Position numbers and translations under genes: made by a program. Below are positions 5,613 to 5,945 of a stretch of 5,945 nt of DNA, piece by piece (within the stretch, counting starts at the first letter, position 1; every line of letters begins with the position of its first letter). The notes beneath the pieces are model-generated. The model worked only from the letters and a program-made list of their open reading frames with translations. It made no database searches and had not been told where the DNA came from. The DNA comes from an uncultured Coriobacteriaceae bacterium. Lineage in GTDB: Bacteria; Actinomycetota; Coriobacteriia; Coriobacteriales; Eggerthellaceae. The DNA lies in NCBI GenBank assembly GCA_902796815.1, contig CADBQL010000408.1, positions 1-5,945 of the forward strand, read 5' to 3'.

Positions 5613-5945
5613 CTATTCCTCCAAGCTAATCGGATCAGTTTCGATGACGAACTTCACCGAGCCGGCCGTTCCTTCGGTAATGCCAGCGAAGTTGTTGTAG
5701 TTCTTCGCCGCATCGCTGATGGCTTCGAGGCGATCCTTGAACGGCAAGATATCGTCGTCGATGATGTCAGAAATCTCCGTAATCCCCTCGTCGTTGAACG
5801 TCTGCAGCCCTTCGAGGAGCGCTCCCGTACCATCGGCAGCAGCGCCTGCGCCATCTGCCAGGGCGCCCATTCCCTCATCGAACTTTCCAAGACCGTCGGC
5901 GAGCGTTTCGGAACCGGCTTCAAGCTCGCCTGCCCCTTTGGCGAG
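5613..5945 (-). CDS. C-terminal part of a Leu-x-x-Gly heptad protein (MMPL/RND-like or YhgE/Pip-like), cut by window edge
   Basis: The frame is open from the window edge to the TAG at 5613, giving the last 110 residues of a longer protein. An ATG at 5870 lies in the middle of the repeats and is unlikely to be the true start. Residues 1-51 or so follow a seven-residue rhythm with Leu (or Phe/Ala) three residues before Gly: ELEAG, TLADG, KFDEG, ALADG, AAADG, ALLEG, TFNDEG. Such heptads are a known feature of extracytoplasmic regions of YhgE/Pip proteins and of some MMPL/RND-type exporters. After the repeats come an acidic helix region (ISDIIDDDILPF), DRLEAISDAAKNYNNFAGI and the end VKFVIETDPISLEE, with no membrane segment. 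I favour an MMPL/RND-like exporter, because YhgE/Pip proteins usually have membrane helices after the repeats, but the membrane part lies outside the window. It is probably unrelated to pyrimidine synthesis. Confidence 0.75.
   Translation of the reverse strand, partial: LAKGAGELEAGSETLADGLGKFDEGMGALADGAGAAADGTGALLEGLQTFNDEGITEISDIIDDDILPFKDRLEAISDAAKNYNNFAGITEGTAGSVKFVIETDPISLEE

Overview
The window is about 55% GC by eye and almost entirely coded on the minus strand. It reads, from its right end to its left, as a transporter-like C-terminus, pyrK, pyrD and pyrF, a 355-base non-coding gap, then an actinobacterial integration host factor (mIHF), gmk, rpoZ and thiI. mIHF is an actinobacterial protein, and pyrF-mIHF-gmk-rpoZ is a familiar actinobacterial order. 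The NAD-dependent class 1B dihydroorotate dehydrogenase with its PyrK partner is typical of anaerobes. Together these suggest an anaerobic actinomycete, most likely a Coriobacteriia/Eggerthellales gut-type organism. This placement is inference; no 16S or other marker is present.

Right end (5613-5945): the last 110 codons of a larger gene with Leu-x-x-Gly heptads, a hallmark of MMPL/RND-like and YhgE/Pip membrane proteins. It is followed by a gap (5494-5612) with a hairpin, a plausible promoter and paired CGTACG palindromes. Next comes a compact pyrimidine unit, pyrK-pyrD-pyrF (5493 to 2977): PyrK and PyrD together oxidise dihydroorotate to orotate with NAD+, and PyrF decarboxylates OMP to UMP. 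pyrD begins 2 nt after the pyrK stop and pyrF 37 nt after pyrD, so they are probably one transcript.

Middle (2622-2976): an AT-richer intergenic region with nested inverted repeats built on CTACG/CGTAG, and at least one good sigma-70-like promoter whose spacer lies within one of these repeats. It is the most interesting unexplained DNA in the window.

Left half: mIHF-gmk-rpoZ-thiI (2621 to 225), tightly packed (7, 19 and 7 nt gaps) and probably one operon. It joins a nucleoid protein, guanylate kinase, the RNA polymerase omega subunit and the tRNA 4-thiouridine synthetase. thiI sits where many bacteria carry coaBC. Positions 1-224 hold no gene I can recognise.

Several start codons were moved inward from the longest open frames, on the basis of family alignment and Shine-Dalgarno position: thiI 1442, gmk 2305, mIHF 2621, pyrD 4675, pyrK GTG 5493. 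No mobile element, CRISPR array, tRNA or rRNA was seen.
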